From Pseudomonadales bacterium (GTDB lineage: Bacteria > Pseudomonadota > Gammaproteobacteria > Pseudomonadales > Moraxellaceae), in NCBI GenBank assembly GCA_013043915.1, contig JABEVH010000088.1, positions 1 to 6,259 of the forward strand: a DNA stretch of 6,259 nucleotides. Reading direction: 5' to 3'. This document shows, in pieces, positions 5,822-6,259 of the stretch; positions within the stretch are counted from its first letter, which is position 1, and each line of letters starts with the position of its first letter. Position numbers and translations under genes: made by a program. Below the pieces are notes generated by a model. That model had not been told where the DNA came from and ran no database searches. It was given only the letters and a program-made list of their open reading frames with translations.

Positions 5822-5850
5822 TTGACAGTCTAGAGCAAATACTCTAAAAG
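5822..5850 (+). promoter_or_regulatory. Sigma70-type promoter of the aldehyde dehydrogenase gene
   Basis: A perfect -35 TTGACA (5822-5827) is followed after 17 bp by TAAAAG (5845-5850, 4 of 6 to TATAAT). Transcription would start near 5857, giving a leader of about 36 bases. This is the best promoter match in the window, and a candidate operator sits between its two elements. Confidence 0.6.
5831..5846. promoter_or_regulatory. Candidate TetR operator
   Basis: TAGAG (5831-5835) and CTCTA (5842-5846) form a perfect inverted repeat around a 6-base centre, 12 of 16 positions symmetric overall. It fills most of the spacer between the -35 and -10 of the dehydrogenase promoter and touches the -10, where a bound dimer would block RNA polymerase. 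It also lies about 20 bases upstream of the TetR gene, so autoregulation is plausible. Size and symmetry fit TetR-family sites, but no binding data are implied. Confidence 0.5.
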
Positions 5851-5892
5851 GGAAAGCCTAAACCCACGTTCAGTGACAGCGAGGATGAGGCT

Positions 5893-6259
5893 ATGGTTGC
5901 CAATGTCGTTCACCTAGATACAGCGCAAAGCCCTGCCGTGGCTGAGTTGCAAAGGGTATTTCAAGCGCAGAAATCAGCTTTTAGGTCGCAGCCCATGCTT
6001 TCGGCAGAGGACAGGATTGCTCAGCTGCAAAGATTACGCGAGATCATTGCCCGCTACCAGGATCAGCTGGCACAGGCAGTATCAGAAGATTTTGGTCATC
6101 GCTCATTAGATGAGACGAAGTTTGCAGAAATCATGACCTCGCTGGAAGGTATCAAATATTATCAAAAGAACGTGCGTACGTGGATGCGTCCACAAAAGCG
6201 CCATGTTAATCCTTTGCATTTACCCGCCAAAGCTCGGGTGGTCTACCAGCCCCTGGGAG
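5893..6259 (+). CDS. Coniferyl-aldehyde-dehydrogenase-like protein, N-terminal part (runs off right edge)
   Basis: The frame is open from ATG 5893 to the end of the window, giving 122 residues of what should be a protein of about 470-480. The visible part is the N-terminal helical and early NAD-binding region of the aldehyde dehydrogenase superfamily: DRIAQLQRLREIIARYQDQL (40-59), the signature SEDFGHRSLDETKFAEI (64-80), YYQKNVRTWMRPQKR (89-103), then PAKARVVYQPLG (111-122), which leads to the Rossmann core. The combination resembles coniferyl aldehyde dehydrogenase (CalB-type, class 3-like), NAD(P)-dependent enzymes oxidising aromatic or fatty aldehydes to acids. The catalytic Cys and Glu lie beyond the window, so activity and substrate cannot be judged. 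GAGG (5881-5884), eight bases before the ATG, is a good ribosome-binding site. The gene has its own promoter with an embedded candidate operator for the divergent TetR repressor. Confidence 0.92.
   Translation, partial: MVANVVHLDTAQSPAVAELQRVFQAQKSAFRSQPMLSAEDRIAQLQRLREIIARYQDQLAQAVSEDFGHRSLDETKFAEIMTSLEGIKYYQKNVRTWMRPQKRHVNPLHLPAKARVVYQPLG

Overview
The window reads as chromosomal DNA of a gammaproteobacterium with roughly balanced GC. The best protein resemblances are to Escherichia coli and Pseudomonas-type proteins; the genus cannot be fixed from this sequence. Coding is dense: no gap exceeds about 300 bases and the only real intergenic spaces are about 150 bp (2648-2799) and 87 bp (5806-5892). 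I saw no tRNA, rRNA, insertion sequence, CRISPR array or phage gene.

Left block (plus strand): the 3' part of pstA, the inner-membrane permease of the high-affinity phosphate ABC transporter, enters from the left edge. It overlaps or abuts a YbiR-like SLC13/ArsB-type anion transporter. The usual next gene, pstB (ATPase), is not there. A minus-strand pair faces this block: a HopJ-family small protein gene and, coupled by an ATGA overlap, a small multi-pass membrane protein whose 3' end overlaps the transporter's 3' end by 18 bases.

Middle block (plus strand): divergent from the HopJ gene is a two-gene signalling operon. It encodes a response regulator with an intact CheY-like receiver and a long tetratricopeptide-repeat output, then a small soluble histidine kinase with H, N, G1 and G2 boxes but no membrane or sensor domain. 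Ribosome-binding sites support internal start codons for both (2800 and 4443). Partner, signal and output are unknown, which makes this the most interesting part of the window.

Right block: a TetR-family repressor on the minus strand ends one base from the kinase stop codon, with a small hairpin across the junction. Divergent from it begins a coniferyl-aldehyde-dehydrogenase-like gene, cut by the right edge. Their shared spacer carries a good sigma70-type promoter (TTGACA, 17 bp, TAAAAG) and an inverted repeat lying inside that promoter, as expected for a TetR operator controlling the dehydrogenase.
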